The translations under genes were made by a program, and so were the position numbers. From the IMG/VR virus record IMGVR_UViG_3300010885_019188, positions 1-25,599 of that record: DNA of 25,599 nt; one strand, 5' to 3'. The notes below the pieces were generated by a model, which was given only the letters and a program-made list of their open reading frames with translations, did not search any database and had not been told where the DNA came from. Shown here piece by piece: positions 15,511-23,460 of the stretch; the first letter of the stretch is position 1; each line of letters begins with the position of its first letter. Source of the stretch: a virus.

Positions 15511-17343
15511 ATGTATATACCTTCTTTATTTACAACAAGTCCTAATGGGTGTCCTAATGGATTTAGGGCATATAAAATGGCTAATTTTGGTACAACTAAT
15601 CTAAATTCAGGTGCAAGAGGAAGAATAACTGTCAATATAAATCAATTTACAAATGATGTTGTTGGTGAAAACTTTCAAGGTATTGGAAGTTATACTACAA
15701 ATATAACATTAAATAATGGTGGAAGTTATACTACAAATGGTATAGAACCACCATCTGGTATATCAAACCCTGCACTTCCTTTTTGGGGTAGTACCAGTCA
15801 AAACCAAAGCACTAATTATTATATAACTAGTTCTGCAGGTGAAGAATTATATTATTGTTATGATTGTACTAAAAAATGGAGATGGACAATTGGTTCAAAT
15901 GCATGTCAAGCTGCACCATGGCAACAATTTGCTACACCATTAACACTTGCGGTATTAACAACTCCTACCGGGTCTTTAACATCGGATGCTGCTTACACAA
16001 AAGGAACTTTTAATTTTTGTATAGGAACTACCTCAACTATTGAAGGTTTTGGCCCTATATGGGAAAGAGCAACCGGTGGTAATAATTCAACTGCATATTA
16101 TATTGTAAGTAGAGAAGATATTACACCAATATATTATGGTATAGAAAATTGCTTAACATCAAGTGTTACAAGAAGTATTTCATTATCTGGAGGTGTAACT
16201 CTAAATGTTGGAGATGTATTCAAATCATCTACAACAGGTTTATCAGGAAGTTGTTGGAGTGTAACAAGTTCATTCCAATCAGCATCATTTACACCAAATG
16301 TTGCAAATGTTGTAACCGCATCTACATTTGCTGCATGTATAAATTGTACTGACCCATTATCTATAAAATATAATATTACTGATTGTGCTACATCTACAAG
16401 TTATGTTGCTACATTTAGTTCAGCACCTACATTGGGAACTATATTCAAATCAAATGATTTACAAAAATGTTTTACAATAGTTTCACAAGCAAGCCAAAGT
16501 GTAACAACCGATTATTCTAATTTATCAATTGCACAAACATATGTAGATTGTCCTACTTGTTTAGCTACTTCAAGTAGTTTAACAATTAATTATTTAATTG
16601 TTGGTGGAGGAGGAGCAGGTGGAGGATATGGTGGTGGAGGAGCAGGAGCAGGTCAATATATAGCATCAACAACTACATTATTAACTGGGTCATCATATAC
16701 TGTTGTTGTTGGAGATGGTGGAATAGCTGCAGGATTTAAAGGAACGAATGGTGATAGTTCATCATTTAATTCAATAATTGCTATTGGTGGTGGAGCCGGT
16801 GGAGCTCTTTATTATGAAGTAGGAAATAGTGGTTCATCTGGTGGCGGTGGTGCATATTACGGCAGCGCTGCAGGTGGTATAGGTACTGCAGGAAATAATG
16901 GTGGTGCAGGTAGTTCCGGAGCACAGGACGCAGGTGGTGGCGGTGGTGCATCAGCGATAGGTGCTGGTGGTAGTACAACTTCAAATGGAGGTGTAGGTAC
17001 TGCATGGGTTGATGGAAATTATTACGCAGGTGGAGGTGGTGGTTATAGAAGAGAAACTGCATTGACATCTAATGGAGCTGGTGGTTTAGGTGGTGGTGGT
17101 AATGGTGCACAAAATGGTAATAGTGGAACATTAAGAGTTGCATCATCCGGTAGTGCAAACACAGGTGGTGGTGGTGGAGGTTCAATTAGTGGTGTAGGTA
17201 GTGGTGGTGATTGGAATGGAGGTAGTGGTGTTGTTAAAATTAGATACGCTGCTAGTTCATCCGTAGCTACTGGTGGTCAGATTGTAATCTCAGGCTCATA
17301 TGTATACCATACATTTACAGGCTCAGGAAACTTTACAACATAA
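15511..17343 (+). CDS. glycine-rich tail adhesin with tandem Cys modules (610 aa)
   Basis: Three regions are visible. Residues 1 to about 205 form a unique N-terminal domain starting MYIPSLFTTSPNGCPNGF, with a CYDC pair. About 208-350 hold two tandem Cys modules: the first with IENCLTSS, VGDVFKSS, SCWSV and CINC, the second with ITDCATST, LGTIFKSN, KCFTIV and CPTC. From about 362 a long Gly-rich domain begins (LTINYLIVGGGGAGGGYGGG) with many GGGG runs, resembling glycine-rich adhesins such as the T4-like gp38 tips or polyglycine-type lattices. It closes with SGVVKIRYA and a final VYHTFTGSGNFTT strand. It follows the second fibre and probably forms its receptor-binding tip. The short + ORF in another frame at 16149 is a shadow. 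Host-recognition role is inferred from composition and position. Confidence 0.8.
   Translation: MYIPSLFTTSPNGCPNGFRAYKMANFGTTNLNSGARGRITVNINQFTNDVVGENFQGIGSYTTNITLNNGGSYTTNGIEPPSGISNPALPFWGSTSQNQSTNYYITSSAGEELYYCYDCTKKWRWTIGSNACQAAPWQQFATPLTLAVLTTPTGSLTSDAAYTKGTFNFCIGTTSTIEGFGPIWERATGGNNSTAYYIVSREDITPIYYGIENCLTSSVTRSISLSGGVTLNVGDVFKSSTTGLSGSCWSVTSSFQSASFTPNVANVVTASTFAACINCTDPLSIKYNITDCATSTSYVATFSSAPTLGTIFKSNDLQKCFTIVSQASQSVTTDYSNLSIAQTYVDCPTCLATSSSLTINYLIVGGGGAGGGYGGGGAGAGQYIASTTTLLTGSSYTVVVGDGGIAAGFKGTNGDSSSFNSIIAIGGGAGGALYYEVGNSGSSGGGGAYYGSAAGGIGTAGNNGGAGSSGAQDAGGGGGASAIGAGGSTTSNGGVGTAWVDGNYYAGGGGGYRRETALTSNGAGGLGGGGNGAQNGNSGTLRVASSGSANTGGGGGGSISGVGSGGDWNGGSGVVKIRYAASSSVATGGQIVISGSYVYHTFTGSGNFTT
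16132..16560 (+). repeat. tandem four-Cys display modules (16132-16347 and 16360-16560)
   Basis: Two successive modules follow the pattern Y-x-I-x-x-C, then G-x-(I/V)-F-(K)-S, then C-(W/F)-(S/T)-(I/V), then C-x-x-C. The third copy in the window is at 13449-13697 in the tail-terminator-like gene. The DNA is diverged, so the repeat is seen at protein level. Confidence 0.7.
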
Positions 17344-17344
17344 T

Positions 17345-17728
17345 ATGCCTACATTACAAGACATAGCAAAACAGATAAGTTCCTTAGCACAATTGAACTT
17401 ACAAAGAAAACCAACCCGTGCGATAGATACAGGTAACTTACTTCGCACGGTGGCAAGCTATAATACACCTCAAAGAATGGTCAATGAAATTAAAACTTCT
17501 GACACTTATTCTTTTGAAATTGAATTAGATTATGCACCACCAGGAGCAGAATATGGTAGGTATGTAAATGACGGAACTTATAAAATGGCAGCAAGACCAT
17601 TTGCAGATAATGCAATCAATGACCCAACTGTCTTAGCAATGTTGGATGACTATTATAGTGATGTAGTAGATAAATTAGTTATTGGAAATCTTGCAAAAGA
17701 ATTGGATAAGATGGAAGCTGAGTATTAG
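17345..17728 (+). CDS. HK97-gp10-like neck/tail-completion protein
   Basis: 127 residues from the ATG at 17345, one base after the adhesin stop. An in-frame ATG at 17300 would overlap the adhesin by 44 nt and add 15 residues of no family character, so I prefer 17345. The diagnostic part is YGRYVNDGTYKMAARPFADN, the Y-x-R-(F/Y)-V-x-x-GT-x-(K)M-x-ARPF signature of HK97-gp10-like proteins, which join head and tail. The N-terminal half is helical with a basic patch (LNLQRKPTRAIDTG), and the end is a helical tail rich in Leu and acidic residues. It is the last gene of the unit started by motif copy 3, which also encodes the portal, connector and terminator. Length is near the family norm. Confidence 0.82.
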   Translation: MPTLQDIAKQISSLAQLNLQRKPTRAIDTGNLLRTVASYNTPQRMVNEIKTSDTYSFEIELDYAPPGAEYGRYVNDGTYKMAARPFADNAINDPTVLAMLDDYYSDVVDKLVIGNLAKELDKMEAEY

Positions 17729-17730
17729 CA

Positions 17731-17760
17731 TCCACCATTTTTCCAGAAACTGTGGTTATA
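17731..17760 (+). promoter_or_regulatory. bipartite late-promoter-like motif, copy 4
   Basis: Left box TCCACCATTTTT at 17731-17742, the most divergent at its 5' half, then 12 nt, then GTTATA at 17755-17760. It starts two bases after the previous stop codon. An AAAGGA sequence follows before the ATG at 17778, one of the few possible Shine-Dalgarno sites. Confidence 0.5.
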
Positions 17761-17777
17761 ATAAGAAAGGATTATAA

Positions 17778-18938
17778 ATGTCATTATCAATCACACAAAC
17801 ACCAGCGTTAGTTTCTTTAGCACAATCACCGATTATTTTTACGGTTGCAGAAAGTACACCTGTTTATACATCATCTTCATTTCAATATGTAGGTGAATTA
17901 TATTATTGGACAGGTAGTTTAACTGCTTCAGGTAGTGCAGACTATACGATTGTCAAATATCCAAATACAGTAAATGTAGGTATTTTTGACTTAAATAGAA
18001 TTATTAATTCAACACTTACAGATTTAGCATATACTAATACATCAAATGTAATGTATTATGCAGTTGATTTTTATTATCAATATTACAATGGAACTTCATT
18101 TGTAACTGGGTCACATCTTAAATCATCTACATACAAAGCATTAGATGGTTATAGTATTTTCCAAGAACCAATAGGACAAGTAGTTTATTCCAAAACTCCA
18201 TACTGGCCTTTGATGACTGATGGGCCTGCAACTCAATCTGCATTTTTAGATAACTACGGAACTGCAGGTGTATATAGTGGTGATGCGGGAACAACACAAC
18301 CTACAAAGATAACATACACATCTAATTTAGGAAGTGCAGATTATAATGTCAGTTCATCAACTTCAACATCAGGACAAGTATATCAATATCCAATAGGGCC
18401 ATTGCAAAGTGGATTTCCTCTTTCTACAACAGGTTTAGAATATTTTACAACACAAGCATACAATGGTTCAACTGCATTAGGTAGTTCAATTAAATATGTT
18501 GTTGATTGTATTCAGAAATATCCTAATGTAAGAATTAAGTGGAAAAATAGATTTGGTCAATTTGATTTCTTTAACTTTTATATGGTTAATAGACAATCAT
18601 TTACAACTGAAAAGAAAACTTATCAACCACAATTAGGTACATGGGAAAGTTCAACTTTATCTTATGCAAAACCAGATAGTGGTGTATTGAATTATATTGT
18701 AGATAGTAAGCAAGCAATTCAAGTTAATTCATTTTGGATTTCACAAGATTATAATGAATTATTAAAGCAACTAATGGTATCTGATGAAATATATTGGGTA
18801 TATGATGAAGCTAACAACTATGTAAGACCGATAACAATTACAACTTCTAATGTAGTATTTAAAACAGGAGTTGTAGATGGTTTAATTCAATATCAATTTG
18901 ATTTCAATTACGGACAAGCGTATAAATTAATTATCTAA
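17778..18938 (+). CDS. tail-tip / baseplate structural protein (386 aa)
   Basis: A 386-residue beta-rich protein starting MSLSITQTPALVSLAQSPII. The opening (x-x-SP-x-x-FTV) and the C-terminal block VRIKWKNRFGQFDFFNFY resemble a distal tail protein of Bacteroidetes phages, in which R-x-KNRFGQ-x-(D)-(F/Y) is conserved. Its stop and the next start share a base (TAATG), indicating coupled translation with the next tail-tip protein. The chain is rich in Tyr, Ser and Thr, with no enzymatic motif. The probable role is part of the tail-tip complex, possibly the ring-forming distal tail component, but I cannot demonstrate a Dit fold from sequence alone. Confidence 0.72.
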   Translation: MSLSITQTPALVSLAQSPIIFTVAESTPVYTSSSFQYVGELYYWTGSLTASGSADYTIVKYPNTVNVGIFDLNRIINSTLTDLAYTNTSNVMYYAVDFYYQYYNGTSFVTGSHLKSSTYKALDGYSIFQEPIGQVVYSKTPYWPLMTDGPATQSAFLDNYGTAGVYSGDAGTTQPTKITYTSNLGSADYNVSSSTSTSGQVYQYPIGPLQSGFPLSTTGLEYFTTQAYNGSTALGSSIKYVVDCIQKYPNVRIKWKNRFGQFDFFNFYMVNRQSFTTEKKTYQPQLGTWESSTLSYAKPDSGVLNYIVDSKQAIQVNSFWISQDYNELLKQLMVSDEIYWVYDEANNYVRPITITTSNVVFKTGVVDGLIQYQFDFNYGQAYKLII

Positions 18939-20959
18939 TGGCAGGAGTTATATCAACCCAAGGGTTTCAGTTTAGATTATTAGCAGGTACACCATTTCAA
19001 CAATTAGACCTATTTGCAGATGAAGATATTAAATTATCAAATAATGTAACAGGTATATTTGACATTGGTACACTACCTGCAGATTTTACTAGACAAATTA
19101 CAATACCAGGAACTAAAGTAAACAATGCTTTCTTTGAGCATGTTTATGATATTTCAATTCAAAATCCATTTCTATTTGCAACAAATATTAAAGTTCCTTG
19201 CTATTTTGATTTTGGTGGATTTTATTTATCAAATGGGTATATACAATTAAATAAAGTAAATGTCCTTGCTAATAAATTCATTGAAAGTTATGAGGTAACA
19301 ATTTATGGTGCATTGTCCAGTTTTGGTAGAGATATTAATAGAGCATATTTAAGTGATTTAACTTCATTAGCACAATATAATCATACTTCATCTTACGATA
19401 ATATTAAATTAAGTTGGGAAACAGGTAGTACTGGTTTATTTAATCATGATATAGTTTACCCATGGGCAGATTATGGACAAGGATGGCAATATACATCAGG
19501 TGATGATTTTTTTGGTGTAGATGATAACTATGGTGGTTTATCTGTTATGGATTATAAACCTGCTATTAGAGTTAAAAAGGTATGGGATGCAATCTTTGAT
19601 TATGCAGGATATACATACTCATCTTCATTTTGGAGTGAGAGTTGGTTAGATGATGTTTATATGGTTTGTAATAAAGGATTAAGATATCCAGTTTATCCTG
19701 AAGTTGATTTGGAAACATATGGTGTAATGAAATTAGGTGCAATATCAGGAAGTGGTATGACTGATTTAAATATACCAATGAATACATGGACAACTTTACC
19801 TTGGTTTAATCAATTAGTTGACCCAGGTAATTTTGTAAACAATGGTGCATATACAGTAGAAAAGAATACAAATTTAACTGGAGTATTAAACTTAAATTTT
19901 GAAGTTAGTTCTTCAGGTAATTTACCAGGACAATTTTGGATGAGAATGATTGAGACAGGTAGTGCAACTGCAGTAGGTGAAAGTACATTGGTAACATTTA
20001 ATAATTACTTTACACAAATTGCTAGAAGTAGAAGTTCAACTCAAAGTATTCAACAAACATATACATTATCAACACCTTTACCTTTTCAAAATGTAGCAGC
20101 AGGTACTTATTATTTTCAAATTAAGATAGATGAATATTATGTAACTACTGACCCAAGAATTATAATAGACCCAGGTGGAACAACAAAATCTTTTATTCAA
20201 ATACAAAGAGTAAATCAGGCAGCTGATGGTAGAGTTTTAGATATACCTTCAAATATGCCATATGGAACTGCAGGTATTAAATTAGTAGATTGGATAAGCG
20301 GAATACAAAAGAAATTTAATTTAGTAATTTATCCTAACAACACTAAACAAAATGAGTTTATTATTGAAACATTTAGTAATTGGTATAATAAAGGAAATGT
20401 ATTAGATTTTAATAGATACATTAATTTAGATGAAAAATTAGAAGTAATATCTGCAAATAGTTTTGCTGTAAATAAATTAAACTTTGGTGATACTTTAGAC
20501 CAAGATTATGTTTCATTACAATTTAGTAGAGGAGCAAATAGAGAATTTGGTAAACAATATTACATTGATACTACTAACTTTTATTCACAAGGTGAGTTTA
20601 ATGTTAAAACTACATTTGCATCATCACCATTATTGTATATGACAGGTACAGGTTTATCTGGAAGTATTGGAGGATTTTCACCTACACAATCATACTATTC
20701 AATCGGAACTTATAAAGTTTCATATGTAAGTTCTGCAAGTTCAGTTTGTGGAAATTTCACACAATGTGCATTCTATCAATTATATACCGATACTGGTACA
20801 TTTGCAACTGGTAAAATAGTTTATACAGATGCTTATGGGAATAATCCTGTGGTAGGTTTTAGTTGGTTAGTATACAATACAGGTGGTGGAGCAAACGAAA
20901 TATATTCATTAAATTCATCAACCGGAGAAATCGGATATGGAACAGGACAATTTTGCTAA
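18938..20959 (+). CDS. large tail-tip protein, N-terminal part of an apparently split gene (673 aa)
   Basis: The N-terminal 180 residues (QLDLFADEDIKLSNNVTGIF; DFTRQITIPGTKVNNAFFEH; further on PCYFDFGGFYLSNGYIQLN) look like the start of the long tail-tip protein found in Bacteroidetes phages. The region about 430-560 (WISGIQKKFNLVIYPNNTKQ; NEFIIETFSNWYNKGNVLDF; LDQDYVSLQFSRGANREFG) continues that family. Around residue 568 onward it changes into a short module (VSSASSVCGNFTQCAFYQLY; GKIVYTDAYG; IYSLNSSTGEIGYGTGQFC) and then stops. The family's usual C-terminal part appears instead as the separate 174-residue gene starting at 20972. So the gene looks as if a small display module with its own stop was inserted into an ancestral longer ORF. 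Tail-tip role: fairly sure; the split: inference from family memory. Confidence 0.74.
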   Translation: MAGVISTQGFQFRLLAGTPFQQLDLFADEDIKLSNNVTGIFDIGTLPADFTRQITIPGTKVNNAFFEHVYDISIQNPFLFATNIKVPCYFDFGGFYLSNGYIQLNKVNVLANKFIESYEVTIYGALSSFGRDINRAYLSDLTSLAQYNHTSSYDNIKLSWETGSTGLFNHDIVYPWADYGQGWQYTSGDDFFGVDDNYGGLSVMDYKPAIRVKKVWDAIFDYAGYTYSSSFWSESWLDDVYMVCNKGLRYPVYPEVDLETYGVMKLGAISGSGMTDLNIPMNTWTTLPWFNQLVDPGNFVNNGAYTVEKNTNLTGVLNLNFEVSSSGNLPGQFWMRMIETGSATAVGESTLVTFNNYFTQIARSRSSTQSIQQTYTLSTPLPFQNVAAGTYYFQIKIDEYYVTTDPRIIIDPGGTTKSFIQIQRVNQAADGRVLDIPSNMPYGTAGIKLVDWISGIQKKFNLVIYPNNTKQNEFIIETFSNWYNKGNVLDFNRYINLDEKLEVISANSFAVNKLNFGDTLDQDYVSLQFSRGANREFGKQYYIDTTNFYSQGEFNVKTTFASSPLLYMTGTGLSGSIGGFSPTQSYYSIGTYKVSYVSSASSVCGNFTQCAFYQLYTDTGTFATGKIVYTDAYGNNPVVGFSWLVYNTGGGANEIYSLNSSTGEIGYGTGQFC

Positions 20960-20971
20960 AATTAAAATATT

Positions 20972-21496
20972 ATGAGTCAAAGAATACCAATATACATTCC
21001 AACTTACATTAATAATTCAACATACGAACCAGCAAGAGTATTGCCTCGTTTATTCTTTTATAATGGTAATTTACAATGTGAAAGATACTTTATACAACAA
21101 GCTTCACCAGGATATGGTGGAATATCTGAACAACAATTTGAATTCCCATATTTTGACAATTATAATGTAGTTAGTGGTAGCTTTCCAACAACCGATAGTC
21201 GTTCATTACTTTTTAATAATGAAGCAGCAGTTTATGGTGAATTACCTACTGAAAATCTTTATACTACTTATTGGGAAAAGTATATTAATTTTTTATATAA
21301 TCCAACTACAAGAGTATTGAATTGTAAAGCAATTATACCTTTAGCTGATTATTTTAAAATGTCATTAAATGATATTGTAAATTTTAGAGGAAATTATTGG
21401 CATTTAAGAGCAATAAATAATTACTCTCTTAAATCAGGAGATTGTGATTTACAATTATTAGGGCCAATTATTCCAGATGTATTAGATGGCAAGTAA
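20972..21496 (+). CDS. C-terminal part of the tail-tip protein as a separate gene (174 aa)
   Basis: Starts MSQRIPIYIPTYINNSTYEP, 12 nt after the stop of the upstream tail-tip gene, with an A-rich leader. The content looks like a continuation rather than an independent gene: ARVLPRLFFYNGN, then SRSLLFNNEA, then NPTTRVLNCKAIIPLADYF, SLNDIVNFRGNYWHLRAINN and a QLLGPIIP end. Such an N-x-(R/K)-x-L-x-(C/A) ... L-x-D-I-x-x-x-x-(G/N)-x-Y-(W/Y) ending normally closes the large tail-tip protein in related phages, as I recall. It would assemble with the 18938 product in trans. An alternative is an independent small baseplate protein. A stop readthrough or frameshift is not needed because it has its own start. 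Confidence 0.72.
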   Translation: MSQRIPIYIPTYINNSTYEPARVLPRLFFYNGNLQCERYFIQQASPGYGGISEQQFEFPYFDNYNVVSGSFPTTDSRSLLFNNEAAVYGELPTENLYTTYWEKYINFLYNPTTRVLNCKAIIPLADYFKMSLNDIVNFRGNYWHLRAINNYSLKSGDCDLQLLGPIIPDVLDGK

Positions 21497-21526
21497 TCAC
21501 TCACTTTTAATTTTACCAATGTTATA
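21497..21526 (+). promoter_or_regulatory. bipartite late-promoter-like motif, copy 5
   Basis: Left box TCACTCACTTTT at 21497-21508 begins on the base after the previous stop, followed by 12 nt and GTTATA at 21521-21526. It matches the T-rich half and the right box but not the ATAAC half. It precedes the small ORF at 21532 by 11 nt and the tape measure start by 145 nt. Confidence 0.5.
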
Positions 21527-21531
21527 TCATT

Positions 21532-21690
21532 ATGATAAAGAACTTAATAGATTTATTGCAAACTAACAATTTTTACGGACACTCTGAAACAATCAACATA
21601 GCAAAAGGAAAATACGCAATTCCTTATACTTGGTCTGATTTGGGAAAGAACATTAAAAGAAGATTATGGCCGATAAGAAAATCAAAGTAA
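21532..21690 (+). CDS. 52-aa ORF overlapping the tape measure start
   Basis: Runs from the ATG at 21532 to a TAA that lies 25 nt inside the tape measure gene. The product starts MIKNLIDLLQTNNFYGHS, is basic at its end (KRRLWPIRKSK) and has an alternating polar pattern. It fills the otherwise empty 170-base space before the tape measure, where siphophages usually encode tail assembly chaperones, but it is too short to be one and I do not recognise it. The overlap would allow coupled translation. If the GTTATA of copy 5 acts as a -10 element, the transcript would begin almost at this ATG, which argues for caution. Coding status is uncertain. Confidence 0.5.
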   Translation: MIKNLIDLLQTNNFYGHSETINIAKGKYAIPYTWSDLGKNIKRRLWPIRKSK

Positions 21691-23429
21691 AAGTTGATGT
21701 AGAAACCAACGCAGCTAATTCAATTGCAGATTTGAAAGCATTAAAAAAGCAATTAAAAGAAACTGCTGCAGGTAGTGAAGACTTCAAAAAACTTTACAAC
21801 CAGATTGATGATTTGGAAGATAAAATCAAATCAGCAAAAAATGTTTCAAGTGATTGGGTTGACTCATTAGAAAGTGCAGGTGGGCCATTGGGTGCATTAG
21901 GTGGTGCTTTGAATAAAGCAAAAGTTGCCACACAATCATTTGGTGCTGCATTGAAAGCAACAGGTATTGGTTTAATCGTTGCTTTATTAGGTGGATTTGT
22001 TGCAGCTCTTTCAAAGTCCGATGAGACAATGAAAAAGTTTGAACCAATTCTTATTATGTTTGAACAACTTTTGAATGGTTTATTAGGTGCATTACAACCC
22101 CTAATTGATGGATTTATAGAGCTAGCAATTAATGTAATGCCTTATGTAACAAAAGCATTTAAGGTAGTTTATTCAGCAGTAACTGCAGTATTCCAATCAT
22201 TAGGTAAGTTAGGTGGTGCAATTGTAAAATTATTCAAAGGAGATTTCAAAGGTGCATGGGAAGATGCAAAAGCATCAGTATCATCATTTAGTGATAATTA
22301 CGATGCAGCAGTTGATAGATTTGAGCAAGGTCAAAAGAAAATGACTAAAACTCAAAAAGAGAATTTAGATAAACAAAAGAAAGATAGAGACGAAGCTGCT
22401 GAAAAAGCTAAACAACAAAGAGAAGAAGAATTAAAAGCTTTGATGGAAGGTCAGAAGGAAGCAATGCAAGAATTGCTTTCTGAAAAAGAAGCTGAAGAAT
22501 ATAAAGTAAGAGAAAAGTATGCAAATCTATTATATCTTGCAACTAAGTATGGTGATGATACTGCTCAATTAAAACTTGCACAACAAAATGCATTAGATGA
22601 AATTGATGCAAAGTATAAGTTAAAAGAAGATGAGAAGAAAGCTAAAGAAGCAGAAGAAAGACAGAAGAATGCAGATGAATTGGCTAAGTTTTATTTAGAC
22701 CAATATGATAAGATAAAGAAATTAGAAGAAGATAGAGAAAATACTACATTCAAAACAAACCAAGCAGTTAGACAATCTTGGGTTGATTTAGGACAAAATA
22801 TTGCAGGTGTGTTTGGTTCATTGATAAATGTATTTGAACAAGGTTCAGATATGGCTAAAGCATTTGGTATTGCACAGGTTGCAATTAATGCTGCATCATC
22901 AATAGGACAAATATTAACAAATGCACAAGCAATGCAATTTGAATATAATAAAGCAATTGCAACGGGTAATGCAGCAATTTTAAGTGGTATACCTAAATTG
23001 GTAAACCCTATTACTGCAGGTTTAGGTATTGCTGAAATTGCTGCAGGTAAAGCAGCAGTAGCGGGTGGTATAGCCGGTAAAGCAGCAACCAAAGTTAGTA
23101 CAACATTACAGGTTGCAGCCGTAGGTGTTTCATCTGCAGCTCAAATTGCAGCAATACTTTCAGCAGGTAAAGGTAGTAAGTCAAGCGGTAGTGGTGCATC
23201 GGCAAGTACCGGTGGAGGTAATGTAGCTAACATAGCAGTTCCAACTGCACCAACTGCAACAGCACCATCCGTTAATACAACAGGTGGCCAGAATGCAACT
23301 TCACAAATTGGTGAAACTATATCTGCAGCGCAAAAACCAATCAAAGCATATGTTGTATCACAAGATGTTTCTTCTCAACAGGCATTAGATAGAAGAACAA
23401 ACAGAGCTGCAACATTCAACGGAGCATAA
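21666..23429 (+). CDS. tail tape measure protein (587 aa)
   Basis: N-terminal helix starting MADKKIKVKVDVETNAANSI. Then SIADLKALKKQLKETAAGS and QIDDLEDKIKSAK, a typical tape-measure beginning. A hydrophobic segment follows at about 99-115 (TGIGLIVALLGGFVAAL) and a second amphipathic/hydrophobic stretch at about 137-178. A long charged coiled coil (about 215-365) comes next, then an Ala/Gly-rich region and a low-complexity Ser/Gly/Thr linker. It ends in KPIKAYVVSQDVSSQQALD, a conserved end in Bacteroidetes-phage tape measures (AYVV-x-QDV-x-x-QQALDRR). The family sets tail length and helps DNA ejection. By the rule of about 0.15 nm per residue, 587 residues suggest a tail near 90 nm; this is an estimate. 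No peptidoglycan-hydrolase motif is visible. Confidence 0.85.
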   Translation: MADKKIKVKVDVETNAANSIADLKALKKQLKETAAGSEDFKKLYNQIDDLEDKIKSAKNVSSDWVDSLESAGGPLGALGGALNKAKVATQSFGAALKATGIGLIVALLGGFVAALSKSDETMKKFEPILIMFEQLLNGLLGALQPLIDGFIELAINVMPYVTKAFKVVYSAVTAVFQSLGKLGGAIVKLFKGDFKGAWEDAKASVSSFSDNYDAAVDRFEQGQKKMTKTQKENLDKQKKDRDEAAEKAKQQREEELKALMEGQKEAMQELLSEKEAEEYKVREKYANLLYLATKYGDDTAQLKLAQQNALDEIDAKYKLKEDEKKAKEAEERQKNADELAKFYLDQYDKIKKLEEDRENTTFKTNQAVRQSWVDLGQNIAGVFGSLINVFEQGSDMAKAFGIAQVAINAASSIGQILTNAQAMQFEYNKAIATGNAAILSGIPKLVNPITAGLGIAEIAAGKAAVAGGIAGKAATKVSTTLQVAAVGVSSAAQIAAILSAGKGSKSSGSGASASTGGGNVANIAVPTAPTATAPSVNTTGGQNATSQIGETISAAQKPIKAYVVSQDVSSQQALDRRTNRAATFNGA

Positions 23430-23455
23430 CAATTTTTAATAATAAGCCTGTTATA
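23426..23455 (+). promoter_or_regulatory. bipartite late-promoter-like motif, copy 6
   Basis: Left box ATAACAATTTTT at 23426-23437 overlaps the tape measure stop. Then 12 nt, then GTTATA at 23450-23455. ATAAC and GTTAT form an inverted repeat with the same 24-nt start-to-start distance as in copies 1 and 2. The start codon follows the right box by only 5 nt, so a transcript starting here would be nearly leaderless. Confidence 0.58.
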
Positions 23456-23460
23456 AGATT

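Noticed and set aside
16149-16352. Plus-strand ORF of 67 codons inside the adhesin, rich in Cys, Ile, Tyr and Lys.
   Set aside because: It is a shadow frame of the Cys-module coding sequence, wholly inside a better-supported gene.
16600-17240. Repetitive GGT/GGA stretch considered as a CRISPR or structural DNA repeat.
   Set aside because: No regular repeat-spacer structure; it simply encodes polyglycine runs of the adhesin.
13810-17343. Fibre and adhesin considered as targets of a diversity-generating retroelement.
   Set aside because: No reverse transcriptase or template repeat is visible in the window and no near-identical variable C-terminal repeat was seen.
17300-17344. Upstream in-frame ATG for the HK97-gp10-like gene.
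   Set aside because: It lies inside the adhesin end. The ATG at 17345, one base after the adhesin stop, gives the normal family length.
21486-21566. A 26-codon ORF, MASNHSLLILPMLYHYDKEL..., across the promoter-like copy 5.
   Set aside because: Very short, begins inside the preceding gene, and covers the motif; no supporting feature.
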